This document shows positions 24,682-32,683 of a stretch of DNA of 49,084 bases, piece after piece. The stretch is from positions 1 to 49,084 of the forward strand of contig NZ_WKEQ01000038.1 in NCBI RefSeq assembly GCF_021605415.1, given 5' to 3'. Position 1 is the first letter of the stretch; the number at the start of each line of letters is the position of its first letter. The position numbers were made by a program, and so were the translations under genes. This DNA comes from Pseudomonas syringae (lineage in GTDB: Bacteria; Pseudomonadota; Gammaproteobacteria; Pseudomonadales; Pseudomonadaceae). Below the pieces are notes generated by a model, which was given only the letters and a program-made list of their open reading frames with translations, was not told the origin of the DNA and did no database searches.

Positions 24682-25965
24682 TTAGGCGTCCGGCGCTGCC
24701 TTGGCAGTCGGCTCACTGTTTTCGTAGATATACAGTGGCTTGGACTTGCCTTCTATAACGCTTTCATCGATCACGACTTTACTCACCTCGGATTGCGAGG
24801 GGATTTCATACATCGTGTCGAGCAGCACACCTTCAAGAATCGAGCGCAGGCCACGGGCACCGGTTTTACGTTCCAGGGCACGCTTGGCGACCGATTTGAG
24901 AGCGTCAGTGCGGAATTCCAGATCCACGCCTTCCATCTCGAACAGCTTGGCGTACTGTTTGGTCAGGGCATTCTTCGGCTCGGTGAGAATCTGCATCAGC
25001 GCAGCCTCATCCAGCTCGTCCAGCGTTGCCAGTACCGGCAGACGACCGACGAATTCCGGGATCAGACCGAACTTGACCAAATCGTCAGGCTCGACTTCAC
25101 GCAGGGACTCACCGACTTTCTTGCCTTCTTCCTTGCTGCGAACTTCTGCGTTGAAACCGATGCCGCCCTTGGTGGAACGGTTTTGAATAACCTTTTCCAG
25201 ACCAGAGAACGCACCACCGCAGATGAACAGTATGTTACGAGTATCGACTTGCAGGAATTCCTGCTGCGGATGCTTGCGACCACCTTGCGGCGGTACGGAA
25301 GCGACCGTGCCTTCGATCAACTTGAGCAAGGCCTGCTGCACGCCTTCACCGGAGACATCACGGGTGATCGACGGGTTGTCCGACTTGCGGGAAATCTTGT
25401 CGATTTCGTCGATATAGACAATGCCCATCTGGGCCTTTTCCACGTCGTAATCGCACTTTTGCAGTAGCTTCTGAATGATGTTCTCGACATCTTCCCCCAC
25501 GTAACCCGCCTCGGTGAGAGTGGTTGCGTCGGCGATGGTGAACGGAACGTTCAGCAAGCGGGCCAATGTTTCGGCCAGCAGGGTTTTACCCGAGCCTGTC
25601 GGGCCGATCAGCAAGATGTTGCTCTTGCCGAGTTCGACGTCGTCAGCCTTTTTGTCACGCTGGTTCAGGCGCTTGTAGTGGTTGTACACCGCTACGGCCA
25701 GAACCTTTTTGGCACGTTCCTGACCGATTACATACTGGTCAAGAATGCCACTGATTTCTTTAGGCGAAGGCAATTTATGCGCGCTGCTCTCGGCCTGGGC
25801 TTCCTGCACCTCCTCGCGGATGATGTCGTTGCACAGGTCGACGCACTCGTCGCAGATAAAGACCGAGGGGCCGGCAATCAATTTGCGCACTTCATGCTGG
25901 CTTTTGCCACAGAAGGAGCAATAGAGCAGCTTGCCGTTGTCCTCGCCGTTGCGGGTGTCAGTCAT
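24682..25965 (-). CDS. clpX: ATP-dependent Clp protease unfoldase ClpX
   Basis: AAA+ unfoldase of 427 aa that feeds substrates into ClpP. The N-terminal zinc-binding domain has the four cysteines in LLYCSFCGKS and FICDECVDLC. The AAA+ module shows Walker A GPTGSGKT and Walker B VYIDEIDK, and the ClpP-docking loop lies in the region after it. I start it at the ATG at 25965 (MTDTRNGEDNGKLLYCSFCG), the family N-terminus; the frame is open to 25998. It follows clpP by 112 bp, a gap that holds a hairpin. Confidence 0.98.
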   Translation of the reverse strand: MTDTRNGEDNGKLLYCSFCGKSQHEVRKLIAGPSVFICDECVDLCNDIIREEVQEAQAESSAHKLPSPKEISGILDQYVIGQERAKKVLAVAVYNHYKRLNQRDKKADDVELGKSNILLIGPTGSGKTLLAETLARLLNVPFTIADATTLTEAGYVGEDVENIIQKLLQKCDYDVEKAQMGIVYIDEIDKISRKSDNPSITRDVSGEGVQQALLKLIEGTVASVPPQGGRKHPQQEFLQVDTRNILFICGGAFSGLEKVIQNRSTKGGIGFNAEVRSKEEGKKVGESLREVEPDDLVKFGLIPEFVGRLPVLATLDELDEAALMQILTEPKNALTKQYAKLFEMEGVDLEFRTDALKSVAKRALERKTGARGLRSILEGVLLDTMYEIPSQSEVSKVVIDESVIEGKSKPLYIYENSEPTAKAAPDA

Positions 25966-26012
25966 TCGTTCGATCCAAATCCGATAGGCTTGCAACACAA
26001 GATGAAGGCTAT

Positions 26013-26037
26013 TGCGGGCTTTTTCAAGCCCGCAAAT
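26013..26037 (-). other. Hairpin between clpP and clpX
   Basis: On the minus strand TTGCGGGCTTGAAAAAGCCCGCAA forms a 9-10 bp stem with a small loop and no U-run, located in the clpP-clpX gap. It resembles a processing or partial-termination site that could set the clpP:clpX ratio. Confidence 0.55.
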
Positions 26038-26077
26038 GATCAGAACCGCCGACCAGCCTTATATTGAGCTGCTTATA

Positions 26078-26713
26078 TTAAGCGGGGCGCTGCTCGATCA
26101 CTTCGTCGATCAAGCCATAATCGCGCGCAGCTTGTGCACTCATGAAGTTGTCGCGATTGGTATCGCGCTCAATCTCTTCAAGGGTGCGGCCGCTGTGCTT
26201 GGCCATCAACGAGTTCAGGCGCTCGCGGATGAAGAGGATTTCCTTGGCGTGGATTTCGATATCCGACGCCTGGCCCTGAAAACCGCCCAGTGGCTGGTGA
26301 ATCATCACACGTGCGTTCGGCAGGCAGTAGCGCTTGCCCTGGGCACCCGCTGTCAGCAGGAACGCGCCCATGCTGCAGGCCTGGCCAATGCAAGTGGTAG
26401 AAACATTAGGCTTGATGAACTGCATGGTGTCGTAGATCGACATGCCTGCAGTCACCGAACCGCCCGGGGAGTTGATATACAGATGGATGTCCTTGTCCGG
26501 GTTTTCCGCTTCAAGGAACAGCAGTTGCGCGCAGATCAGATTGGCCATGTAGTCCTCTACCGGACCTACCAGAAAGATCACTCGCTCCTTGAGAAGGCGC
26601 GAATAAATGTCGTATGCGCGCTCGCCACGAGCAGACTGCTCGACAACCATCGGGACCAGACCGCCAGCGGCCTGGATATCAGAGTTCTGCTGAATATACG
26701 AATTACGGAACAT
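26078..26713 (-). CDS. clpP: ATP-dependent Clp protease proteolytic subunit ClpP
   Basis: Serine protease of 211 aa that forms the 14-subunit degradation barrel used by ClpX (and ClpA). The catalytic triad is visible: serine in GQACSMGAFLL, histidine in VMIHQPLGG, aspartate in ERDTNRDNFM. The N-terminus MFRNSYIQQNSDIQAAGG includes a propeptide-like stretch, and VPMVVEQSARGERAYDIYSRLL is the usual start of the mature core. Gene order tig-clpP-clpX is conserved. Confidence 0.98.
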   Translation of the reverse strand: MFRNSYIQQNSDIQAAGGLVPMVVEQSARGERAYDIYSRLLKERVIFLVGPVEDYMANLICAQLLFLEAENPDKDIHLYINSPGGSVTAGMSIYDTMQFIKPNVSTTCIGQACSMGAFLLTAGAQGKRYCLPNARVMIHQPLGGFQGQASDIEIHAKEILFIRERLNSLMAKHSGRTLEEIERDTNRDNFMSAQAARDYGLIDEVIEQRPA

Positions 26714-26752
26714 GCTCTGCAGTCACTCCCAAATAGTTATGTCTTGAATACG

Positions 26753-26781
26753 CATAAGCCAGCTCGAAAGCTGGCTTATGG
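26753..26781 (-). other. Hairpin between tig and clpP
   Basis: CATAAGCCAGC / GCTGGCTTATG forms an 11-bp perfect stem with a 6-base loop about 40 bp before the clpP start. There is no U-run, so it is not a typical terminator. It could stabilise or process a tig-clpP transcript. Confidence 0.6.
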
Positions 26782-26806
26782 TGTGCATTTCTAGCGCAAA
26801 AAACAA

Positions 26807-28117
26807 TCAGTCGGCTTGTGGAGCTTCTACCGGCTTGACTGCTTCTTCGTAAGAGACCGCTTTGTCGGTCACACTGGCTTTCTGCAGAACAGTATCCACA
26901 ACTTGCTCTTCCAGCACAACCGAACGGACTTCGTTCAGTTGCTGCTCGTTCTTGTAGTACCAGGACACAACCTGCTCTGGCTCTTGGTAAGCCGAAGCCA
27001 TTTCCTGGATCATTTCGCGAACGCGGGCGTCGTCTGGCTTGAGGTCGAATTGCTTGACCACTTCAGCCACGATCAGGCCCAGCACTACGCGGCGCTTGGC
27101 TTGCTCTTCGAACAGTTCGGCCGGCAGTTGGTCTGGCTTGATGTTGCCGCCGAATTGTTGAACAGCCTGCACGCGCAGACGGTCAACTTCGTTGGACAGC
27201 AGAGCCTTTGGCACTTCGATCGGGTTGGTGGCCAGCAGACCGTCCATGACCTGATTCTTGACCTTGGATTTGATCGCCTGACGCAGTTCACGCTCCATGT
27301 TCTTGCGAACTTCGGTGCGGAAACCGTCGATGCCGCTTTCCTTGATGCCGAATTGAGCGAAGAACTCTTCGTTCAGCTCTGGCAGCTTAGGCTCGGAGAC
27401 AGTGTTCACGGTCACTGTGAATTCGGCGTTTTTACCAGCCAGATCCAGGTTCTGATAGTCCTCTGGGAAGGTCAGGTTCAAAACGCGCTCTTCACCTGCT
27501 TTAGCGCCAACCAGGCCTTCTTCGAAGCCAGGAATCATGCGGCCGGAACCCAGTACCAACTGAGTGCCTTTGGCGGAGCCGCCAGCGAATACTTCGCCGT
27601 CAACCTTGCCAACGAAATCGATGTTCAGTTGATCTTCGTTCTGAGCAGCGCGCTCGGTCACTTCGAAGCGGGTATTCTGCTTGCGCAGGATGTCCAGCAT
27701 CTTGTCCAGATCGGCGTCAGCCACTTCAGCGCTCAGACGCTCGACGTTGATACCTTCGAAGCCGGCAACGGTGAACTCAGGGAACACTTCGAATACGGCA
27801 ACGTATTCCAGGTCCTTGCCCGCTTCCAGGGATTTAGGCTCGATGGAAGGCGAACCAGCCGGGTTCAGCTTCTGCTCAACCACAGCTTCGTAGAACGACG
27901 ACTGGATCACGTCGCCGACAGCTTCCTGACGCGCATCAGCACCAAAACGGCGCTTGATTTCGCTCATTGGTACTTTGCCTGGACGGAAGCCAGCAATCTT
28001 GGCCTTTTGGGCAGTCTGCTGCAGACGCTTGTTGACCTGGCTCTCAATGCGCTCAGCCGGCACGGTGACGCTCATGCGGCGCTCAAGAGCAGTAGTATTT
28101 TCAACAGAAACTTGCAT
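26807..28117 (-). CDS. tig: Trigger factor
   Basis: Ribosome-bound chaperone and peptidyl-prolyl isomerase of 436 aa. The ribosome-docking signature appears as AGFRPGKVPMSEIKRRFG (GFRxGKxP). The FKBP-like domain around residues 150-240 shows AQNEDQLNIDFVGKVDGEVF, and a long helical C-terminal domain follows. I start at the ATG at 28117 (MQVSVENTTALERR), preceded by CGAGGA; the open frame to 28180 is not coding. It heads the tig-clpP-clpX group. Confidence 0.98.
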   Translation of the reverse strand: MQVSVENTTALERRMSVTVPAERIESQVNKRLQQTAQKAKIAGFRPGKVPMSEIKRRFGADARQEAVGDVIQSSFYEAVVEQKLNPAGSPSIEPKSLEAGKDLEYVAVFEVFPEFTVAGFEGINVERLSAEVADADLDKMLDILRKQNTRFEVTERAAQNEDQLNIDFVGKVDGEVFAGGSAKGTQLVLGSGRMIPGFEEGLVGAKAGEERVLNLTFPEDYQNLDLAGKNAEFTVTVNTVSEPKLPELNEEFFAQFGIKESGIDGFRTEVRKNMERELRQAIKSKVKNQVMDGLLATNPIEVPKALLSNEVDRLRVQAVQQFGGNIKPDQLPAELFEEQAKRRVVLGLIVAEVVKQFDLKPDDARVREMIQEMASAYQEPEQVVSWYYKNEQQLNEVRSVVLEEQVVDTVLQKASVTDKAVSYEEAVKPVEAPQAD

Positions 28118-28178
28118 GGATATTCCTCGTTGCACAGACGTTAGCCGGCCGTTTCCGACCCCAGAATCAAGGGCATGC

Positions 28179-28207
28179 ATTCTAGTGGGTCAAACTCAAG
28201 AAGTCAC
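28179..28207 (-). promoter_or_regulatory. Possible sigma-70 promoter of tig
   Basis: On the minus strand GTGACT (28207-28202) is followed after 17 bases by TAGAAT (28184-28179), 4 of 6 and 5 of 6 matches to consensus. The start point would be about 55 bases before the tig ATG. Confidence 0.45.
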
Positions 28208-28360
28208 CCTACTGAAAACGGGTAAAAACGCAGCAGGCAATTTATGGGTACAAATGCATGAAAACATCGTACCCCACAGGCGAATACAGACAATTACGCC
28301 AGGGCTCTGCGCCAGTCCCTTCTATATATAGAAGAGATACCGACCATTTCCCCGAACGCT

Positions 28361-28397
28361 AAAACAAAAAAGGCGCCAGACTGTTAAATCTGGCGCC
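28361..28397 (-). terminator. Terminator after distal tRNA-His
   Basis: Stem GGCGCCAGA / TCTGGCGCC (28372-28380 and 28389-28397), 8-base loop, followed on the minus strand by TTTTTTGTTTT. It ends the four-tRNA transcript. Confidence 0.88.
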
Positions 28398-28407
28398 TTT
28401 CGAAATA

Positions 28408-28484
28408 TGGGGTGGACGATGGGGATCGAACCCACGACAACGGGAGTCACAATCCCGTGCTCTACCAACTGAGCTACGCCCACC
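28408..28484 (-). tRNA. tRNA-His (GTG), distal copy
   Basis: Minus-strand cloverleaf with anticodon loop TTGTGAC (anticodon GTG), stem CGGGA / TCCCG, T-loop TTCGATC and encoded CCA. The 5' end carries the extra G (G-1) opposite C73 that marks tRNA-His. The sequence is identical to the copy at 28699-28775. Confidence 0.95.
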
Positions 28485-28558
28485 ATATTGCGTAACAAAA
28501 AAGCCAAGACTTCTTTGTTGAACCCCACCCAGCCAGCGGCATGAATGAAGCTTTGATT

Positions 28559-28642
28559 GGTGCGGATGAAGAGACTCGAACTCTTACGCCTCGCGGCGCT
28601 GGAACCTAAATCCAGTGTGTCTACCAATTCCACCACATCCGC
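28559..28642 (-). tRNA. tRNA-Leu (TAG)
   Basis: 84-nt class II tRNA on the minus strand with long variable arm (GCCGCGAGGCGT region), anticodon stem CTGGA / TCCAG, anticodon TAG, T-loop TTCGAGT and encoded ACCA end. It is flanked by the two tRNA-His copies. Confidence 0.95.
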
Positions 28643-28653
28643 GGATGAAGCTT

Positions 28654-28688
28654 TTAAAACAAAGGCGCCAGACTATTGATCTGGCGCC
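28654..28688 (-). terminator. Terminator-like hairpin after proximal tRNA-His
   Basis: Stem GGCGCCAGA / TCTGGCGCC (28664-28672 and 28680-28688), followed on the minus strand by TTTGTTTT. It duplicates the distal terminator, with loop changes only. If it works it would lower expression of the tRNA-Leu and tRNA-His genes beyond it; it may instead be a processing site. Confidence 0.7.
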
Positions 28689-28698
28689 TTTCGAAATA

Positions 28699-28775
28699 TG
28701 GGGTGGACGATGGGGATCGAACCCACGACAACGGGAGTCACAATCCCGTGCTCTACCAACTGAGCTACGCCCACC
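28699..28775 (-). tRNA. tRNA-His (GTG), proximal copy
   Basis: Same sequence as the distal tRNA-His, anticodon GTG, G-1 present, encoded CCA. The identical block extends beyond the gene on both sides (28679-28779 equals 28388-28488). Confidence 0.95.
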
Positions 28776-28806
28776 ATATCGCGCTACTTGTGCCAAAGCT
28801 GCCTAA

Positions 28807-28883
28807 TGGCGCACCCGGCAGGACTCGAACCTGCGACCATCCGCTTAGAAGGCGGATGCTCTATCCAGCTGAGCTACGGGCGC
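28807..28883 (-). tRNA. tRNA-Arg (TCT)
   Basis: Minus-strand 77-nt cloverleaf: acceptor GCGCCCG / CGGGTGC with G discriminator and encoded CCA, anticodon loop CTTCTAA (anticodon TCT), T-loop TTCGAGT. It is the first tRNA of the Arg-His-Leu-His cluster. Confidence 0.95.
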
Positions 28884-28998
28884 CTTGTTAATCTGTACCC
28901 TTGGAGGACTACAAACTAAGTGCTTTCCAGTTTTGCGAAACCGTAATTCCGCTCGACCTTCTTAACCAGTGCTAGGCTGTGCCCGACAAGTGCGACGA

Positions 28999-29027
28999 AT
29001 AGTATAGAGCCCCCTAAAGGTCGTCAA
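28999..29027 (-). promoter_or_regulatory. Promoter of the tRNA cluster
   Basis: On the minus strand TTGACG (29027-29022), 17-base spacer, TACTAT (29004-28999). It points toward tRNA-Arg with a leader of about 110 nt and a GC-rich stretch (CGTCGC) after the -10, as expected for growth-rate-controlled stable RNA genes. Confidence 0.55.
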
Positions 29028-29158
29028 ATCCTTTTTATAAAAAATTCATTTAATTAAAGGAGTTAGGCGGATTTGCTGACCAAGCGCCTTTGCCCTCGCC
29101 GTCCGACATGCGAGAATGCGTTCTCTTTTTTTCCCCTCTCGATGGTTAATCACGCGCA

Positions 29159-30013
29159 ATGACTGCACAACTAATCGACGGCAAAACGATCGCCGCCCGC
29201 CTGCGCCAGCAGATCGCCCAACGGGTTGCCGAACGTCGCCAGCAAGGTCTGCGCACACCAGGCCTCGCGGTGATCCTGGTCGGCAGCGATCCTGCCTCTC
29301 AGGTTTATGTCTCGCACAAGCGTAAAGACTGTGAAGAGGTCGGCTTCATTTCCCAAGCCTACGACCTGCCTTCCGAAACCACTCAGCAAGCGCTGACCGA
29401 TCTGATCGATCGCCTCAACGAAGACCCTGCGATCGACGGCGTTCTGCTTCAGCTTCCCCTGCCGGAACACCTCGACGCCTCGAAACTGCTGGAGCGCATC
29501 CGCCCGGACAAAGATGTCGACGGCTTCCATCCTTATAACGTCGGCCGCCTCGCCCAGCGTATCCCGCTGCTGCGCCCCTGCACCCCGAAAGGCATCATGA
29601 CGTTGCTGGAAAGCACTGGTGTCGATCTTTACGGGATGGATGCAGTGGTGGTTGGCGCGTCCAACATCGTGGGCCGCCCGATGGCAATGGAATTGCTGCT
29701 GGCCGGTTGCACCGTAACTGTGACCCACCGTTTCACCAAGGATCTGGCCGGCCACGTCGGCCGTGCCGATCTGGTTGTAGTCGCCGCCGGCAAGCCGGGC
29801 CTGGTAAAAGGCGAATGGGTCAAGGAAGGCGCGATCGTGGTCGATGTCGGCATCAATCGTCAGGACGACGGCAAACTGGTCGGTGACGTGGTTTATGAAA
29901 CCGCCCTGCCCCGTGCCGGATGGATCACCCCGGTACCGGGTGGCGTAGGCCCGATGACCCGCGCCTGCCTGCTGGAAAACACACTGTACGCGGCAGAAAC
30001 CCTGCACAGCTAA
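29159..30013 (+). CDS. folD: Bifunctional methylene-THF dehydrogenase / methenyl-THF cyclohydrolase
   Basis: One-carbon enzyme of 284 aa that interconverts 5,10-methylene-, methenyl- and 10-formyl-tetrahydrofolate with NADP. The catalytic lysine lies in YVSHKRKDCEE. GVLLQLPLP and DKDVDGFHPYNVGRL are family signatures, the nucleotide-binding loop is VVVGASNIVGRPM, and the C-terminal stretch is TPVPGGVGPMT. The length is normal. It is divergent from the tRNA cluster. The Shine-Dalgarno is weak at the ATG, but the N-terminus MTAQLIDGKTIA fits the family. Confidence 0.98.
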   Translation: MTAQLIDGKTIAARLRQQIAQRVAERRQQGLRTPGLAVILVGSDPASQVYVSHKRKDCEEVGFISQAYDLPSETTQQALTDLIDRLNEDPAIDGVLLQLPLPEHLDASKLLERIRPDKDVDGFHPYNVGRLAQRIPLLRPCTPKGIMTLLESTGVDLYGMDAVVVGASNIVGRPMAMELLLAGCTVTVTHRFTKDLAGHVGRADLVVVAAGKPGLVKGEWVKEGAIVVDVGINRQDDGKLVGDVVYETALPRAGWITPVPGGVGPMTRACLLENTLYAAETLHS

Positions 30014-30046
30014 ATCAGGCGTGACGAGTACCTTGTGACCGTTGAG

Positions 30047-30072
30047 AACCCCGCCCGGCGCGGGGTTTTTTA
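30047..30072 (+). terminator. Terminator after folD
   Basis: Stem AACCCCGC / GCGGGGTT followed by TTTTTT, about 35 bases past the folD stop. Confidence 0.88.
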
Positions 30073-30254
30073 TTTCTTGAGAAAAAACTCTAACCGTTCG
30101 ACGGAAACCCCTCTTTTTGCACGCCTTTTCACGGCATTTTCATGCTGCGGGAACAATCATCGACAGTTCTTCAACCATACTTCTACAATGCGTCGTTTTT
30201 GCGACACAACTAGTTACAAAGAACCGAGTTTCCAACCTTTATGAGTTCGCCCGC

Positions 30255-31193
30255 GTGAATATTCGTCTTTCCATCCTGAGCCTGGTTTTTGCTTTTTCAG
30301 GCGCACTCCTCACGCCAACGGTCAACGCCGCCGAAACCACCGCCGCTCCCCGTGACGCCACGCAACTGAAGATTGCCTCCGGCAGCGCGCTGCTTATGGA
30401 CATGCAAACCAAGAAAGTCATCTACTCCAGCAACCCGGACGTGATCGTGCCGATTGCTTCGGTGAGTAAATTAATGACGGGTCTGGTCGTGGTTGAAGCC
30501 CGACAGAACATGGACGAATGGATTAATGTCGACATCAGCAACACGCCGGAAATGAAGGGCGTGTTTTCCCGGGTCAAGCTGAAAAGTGAATTGCCACGTC
30601 GCGAGATGCTGCTGATCGCTTTGATGTCCTCGGAAAACCGCGCCGCCGCCAGCCTGGCTCACCACTATCCGGGCGGCTACGCGGCATTTATCGCGGCCAT
30701 GAATGCCAAGGCCAAGGCACTGGGCATGACCAGCACGCATTTTGTCGAGCCGACCGGCCTGTCGCCGCGCAACGTGTCCACCGCCCGCGACTTGAGCAAG
30801 TTGCTGGTGGCTGCGCACAAGCAGCCGCTGTTGACTCAACTGACCACGACCAAAGAGAAAACCGTGTCGTTTCGCAAACCCAACTACACCTTGGGCTTTC
30901 GTAATACCGACCACTTGGTGAACAAGCCTAATTGGGACATCAGGATCACCAAGACCGGCTTCACCAATCAGGCCGGACATTGTCTGGTGCTGGTGACGAG
31001 CATGGGCAATCGCCCGGTGGCATTGGTGATTCTTGACGCATTCGGCAAATACACGCACTTCGCCGATGCCAGCCGCATTCGCAGCTGGATAGAAACCGGC
31101 AAGAGCACCAACGCGCCGGCGGTGGCGCTTCAGTACAAAGCAGATAAGAACCTCAAGAGCCGCCAGACTGGTGTGGTTGAAGTGTCGAAGTAA
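30255..31193 (+). CDS. pbpG: D-alanyl-D-alanine endopeptidase (PBP7 family)
   Basis: Periplasmic penicillin-binding protein of 312 aa that cuts DD-crosslinks in peptidoglycan. A signal peptide spans residues 1-25 (MNIRLSILSLVFAFSGALL...VNA). Catalytic motifs are all present: SVSK at 69-72, the SEN of SSENRAAAS, and KTG in RITKTGFTN. I start at the GTG at 30255, which gives a clean signal peptide; the frame is open to 30117 but lacks one. No strong ribosome site precedes the GTG. A 5-codon frame, ATG at 30241, ends by overlapping this GTG. Confidence 0.93.
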   Translation: MNIRLSILSLVFAFSGALLTPTVNAAETTAAPRDATQLKIASGSALLMDMQTKKVIYSSNPDVIVPIASVSKLMTGLVVVEARQNMDEWINVDISNTPEMKGVFSRVKLKSELPRREMLLIALMSSENRAAASLAHHYPGGYAAFIAAMNAKAKALGMTSTHFVEPTGLSPRNVSTARDLSKLLVAAHKQPLLTQLTTTKEKTVSFRKPNYTLGFRNTDHLVNKPNWDIRITKTGFTNQAGHCLVLVTSMGNRPVALVILDAFGKYTHFADASRIRSWIETGKSTNAPAVALQYKADKNLKSRQTGVVEVSK

Positions 31194-31205
31194 TCGGCCA
31201 GACGC

Positions 31206-31236
31206 AAAAAAGCCCCGAACCTTCGGGGCTTTTTTT
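31206..31236. terminator. Bidirectional terminator after pbpG
   Basis: AAAAAAGCCCCGAA / TTCGGGGCTTTTTTT with runs on both sides; it serves pbpG on the plus strand and the small acidic protein gene on the minus strand. Confidence 0.88.
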
Positions 31237-31254
31237 CGCCTGCCAACTCAAAGA

Positions 31255-31461
31255 TCAGTCGTTGGGCAATGGCATTTGATCGTCATCCGGAATGCCATCA
31301 CCGGCACTTGGATCGCGCGAATGCTCAGGCGTCACGACGGCTGGACGCGCCAGCGGGTCGCGTAGCGGACTTTGTGGATCGAGTACCGGATCCACCTCCG
31401 TTTCCGGCGTGATGGGTACGCTGTCCGGTTTTTGGTCATCGAAACTTGAATCGGTACTCAT
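31255..31461 (-). CDS. Small disordered acidic protein, DP-rich
   Basis: 68-aa protein, Asp/Pro-rich, with repeats of the form DP (VDPVLDPQSPLRDPLARP). It has no signal, membrane segment or cysteine and is likely unfolded. The ATG at 31461 follows GAGG by 5 bases; a GTG two codons earlier is an alternative. It follows another small protein of the same style by 12 bp, so the two are probably cotranscribed. I do not recognise a function. Proteins of this type recur in fluorescent pseudomonads. Confidence 0.7.
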   Translation of the reverse strand: MSTDSSFDDQKPDSVPITPETEVDPVLDPQSPLRDPLARPAVVTPEHSRDPSAGDGIPDDDQMPLPND

Positions 31462-31473
31462 ACGCACCTCGCT

Positions 31474-31680
31474 TCAGGGTTTCAGGTTACCCAAAGGGTC
31501 GTAGGGTTTCGCGGGGTTTCTGGACTTATCGTCCGGCTTATCATCTTTGGGCGCCTTGGCCGGGCCGATGGGGTCGACCTGCGGATCGGAAACGTCTGGC
31601 GAGTCCGGATCAAATCCCAAATCGTCGCCAGACGAATGCTCGGAAGAATGCGGGCCGCTGGGTGTTGGGGAGTGTGCCAT
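31474..31680 (-). CDS. Small disordered acidic protein, paralogue-like
   Basis: 68-aa protein rich in Asp, Pro, Ser and His (MAHSPTPSGPHSSEHSSGDD start, then DPDSPDVSDPQVDPIGP and YDPLGNLKP). It has a strong ribosome site AGGAGGCG 5-6 bases before the ATG at 31680, so it is probably made in quantity. Same composition and DP spacing as its neighbour and as the protein at 43259-43498. Likely disordered and soluble; function unknown. Confidence 0.72.
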   Translation of the reverse strand: MAHSPTPSGPHSSEHSSGDDLGFDPDSPDVSDPQVDPIGPAKAPKDDKPDDKSRNPAKPYDPLGNLKP

Positions 31681-31770
31681 GTTCGCCTCCTTTCAGTTCG
31701 CCCGGAAATGGGCATCACTTATTAGGAGGCTGACCGGGCGTGAGGGTGCCCGGCACATGACGAACGGAAA

Positions 31771-32448
31771 CTATTGCTGCGCCGCCAACGCTTTTTTTGC
31801 TCGAACGGCAGCCTGCTCTTCTCCCGCCGCAGCTAAATCATCGGCGGCTTTCAACCAGCGCTGGCGATCAACCGCCGCCGGAATCTGCGAAGGTTTTTGA
31901 ATCAATATCGCCCAACCCCCAGCCTTTTCGAATGCCGATTCGAAGGCACTGAAGCTCATCAACTGCCGACGATTCATTCCGGCACGCAGGAGCACTGTCT
32001 GCTTCTTGCGATCGTAGCCCGACAAGATCGCGTAACGCGGCTCGGCCCAGAACGCTGAGCCTTCGCTAAAGCGCACCATCACCGGATAACCCGCCGCCAC
32101 TTGGGCCAACAATGCCGGGAGCTTATCGTCCAGCGGATAAACCATCATGCCGTACTCGCGGGCAAGCTGTTGCAGATTCTGCTGCAGCTTGTCTTCGGCA
32201 CCCGGCAAATGCAGCGGCTTCTCCAGCAACCCCGGAGTAATCACGATGCCCTGCTGCGACAACAGGCTCGCCAACACCTGCGGCCCGCTTTGATTGGCCT
32301 GGCCACGATAGAACGTCCCACTGAGTTCGACGCGCTCCGGCAAACGCTTCACTTCAGGTGCCACACTGCCCGCACAACCCGACAGGACGGCAGCACAGCC
32401 GGACACCAGCAGCGCCATACGAATTCGAGAAAATACCTGCACCATCAT
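31771..32448 (-). CDS. C39-peptidase-like lipoprotein with altered active site
   Basis: Lipoprotein of 225 aa with lipobox VLSGC near residue 25. The mature part resembles the C39-like papain-fold domain found in exported bacterial proteins (NQSGPQVLASLLSQQGI, then PVMVRF, PRYAILSGYDRKKQTVLLR). The position of the catalytic cysteine (Q-x-CGP in active relatives) reads NQSGP, so Cys is Ser. The catalytic histidine (HYAVLVGYD in relatives) reads RYAILSGYD, so His is Arg. It is probably not a protease and may bind peptides. The start is one of two adjacent ATGs (32448, 32445) or a GTG at 32451. The C-terminal helix is TPR-like (LKAADDLAAAGEEQAAVRAK). Confidence 0.72.
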   Translation of the reverse strand: MMVQVFSRIRMALLVSGCAAVLSGCAGSVAPEVKRLPERVELSGTFYRGQANQSGPQVLASLLSQQGIVITPGLLEKPLHLPGAEDKLQQNLQQLAREYGMMVYPLDDKLPALLAQVAAGYPVMVRFSEGSAFWAEPRYAILSGYDRKKQTVLLRAGMNRRQLMSFSAFESAFEKAGGWAILIQKPSQIPAAVDRQRWLKAADDLAAAGEEQAAVRAKKALAAQQ

Positions 32449-32683
32449 CACTCTCTGTCAGTCGCCGATCATCATGTTCCGGCCGTGGCCGAGGATCATA
32501 GGACGGCCAACGCCCGCGGTATAGCCTTAAACTACAGACTCGCCGCATGCATAGAGCGAACTGATTGGTCGCTACCGACCTTTGGTCAATCGCTTGAAAC
32601 ACCTCAGCGACTAGACTGTCACTTAGCAAACAGGACAACGCAAAAGTATGCGCGCCCAAGTGCTGGGCAACGAGGAGGCATTG

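Noticed and set aside
26816..28144. 442-residue open frame opposite tig
   Set aside because: Antisense shadow of trigger factor; composition is not that of a real protein.
28118..28360. A small gene in the gap between tig and the tRNA cluster
   Set aside because: Frames there are short, lack ribosome sites and are accounted for by the tig promoter and leader.
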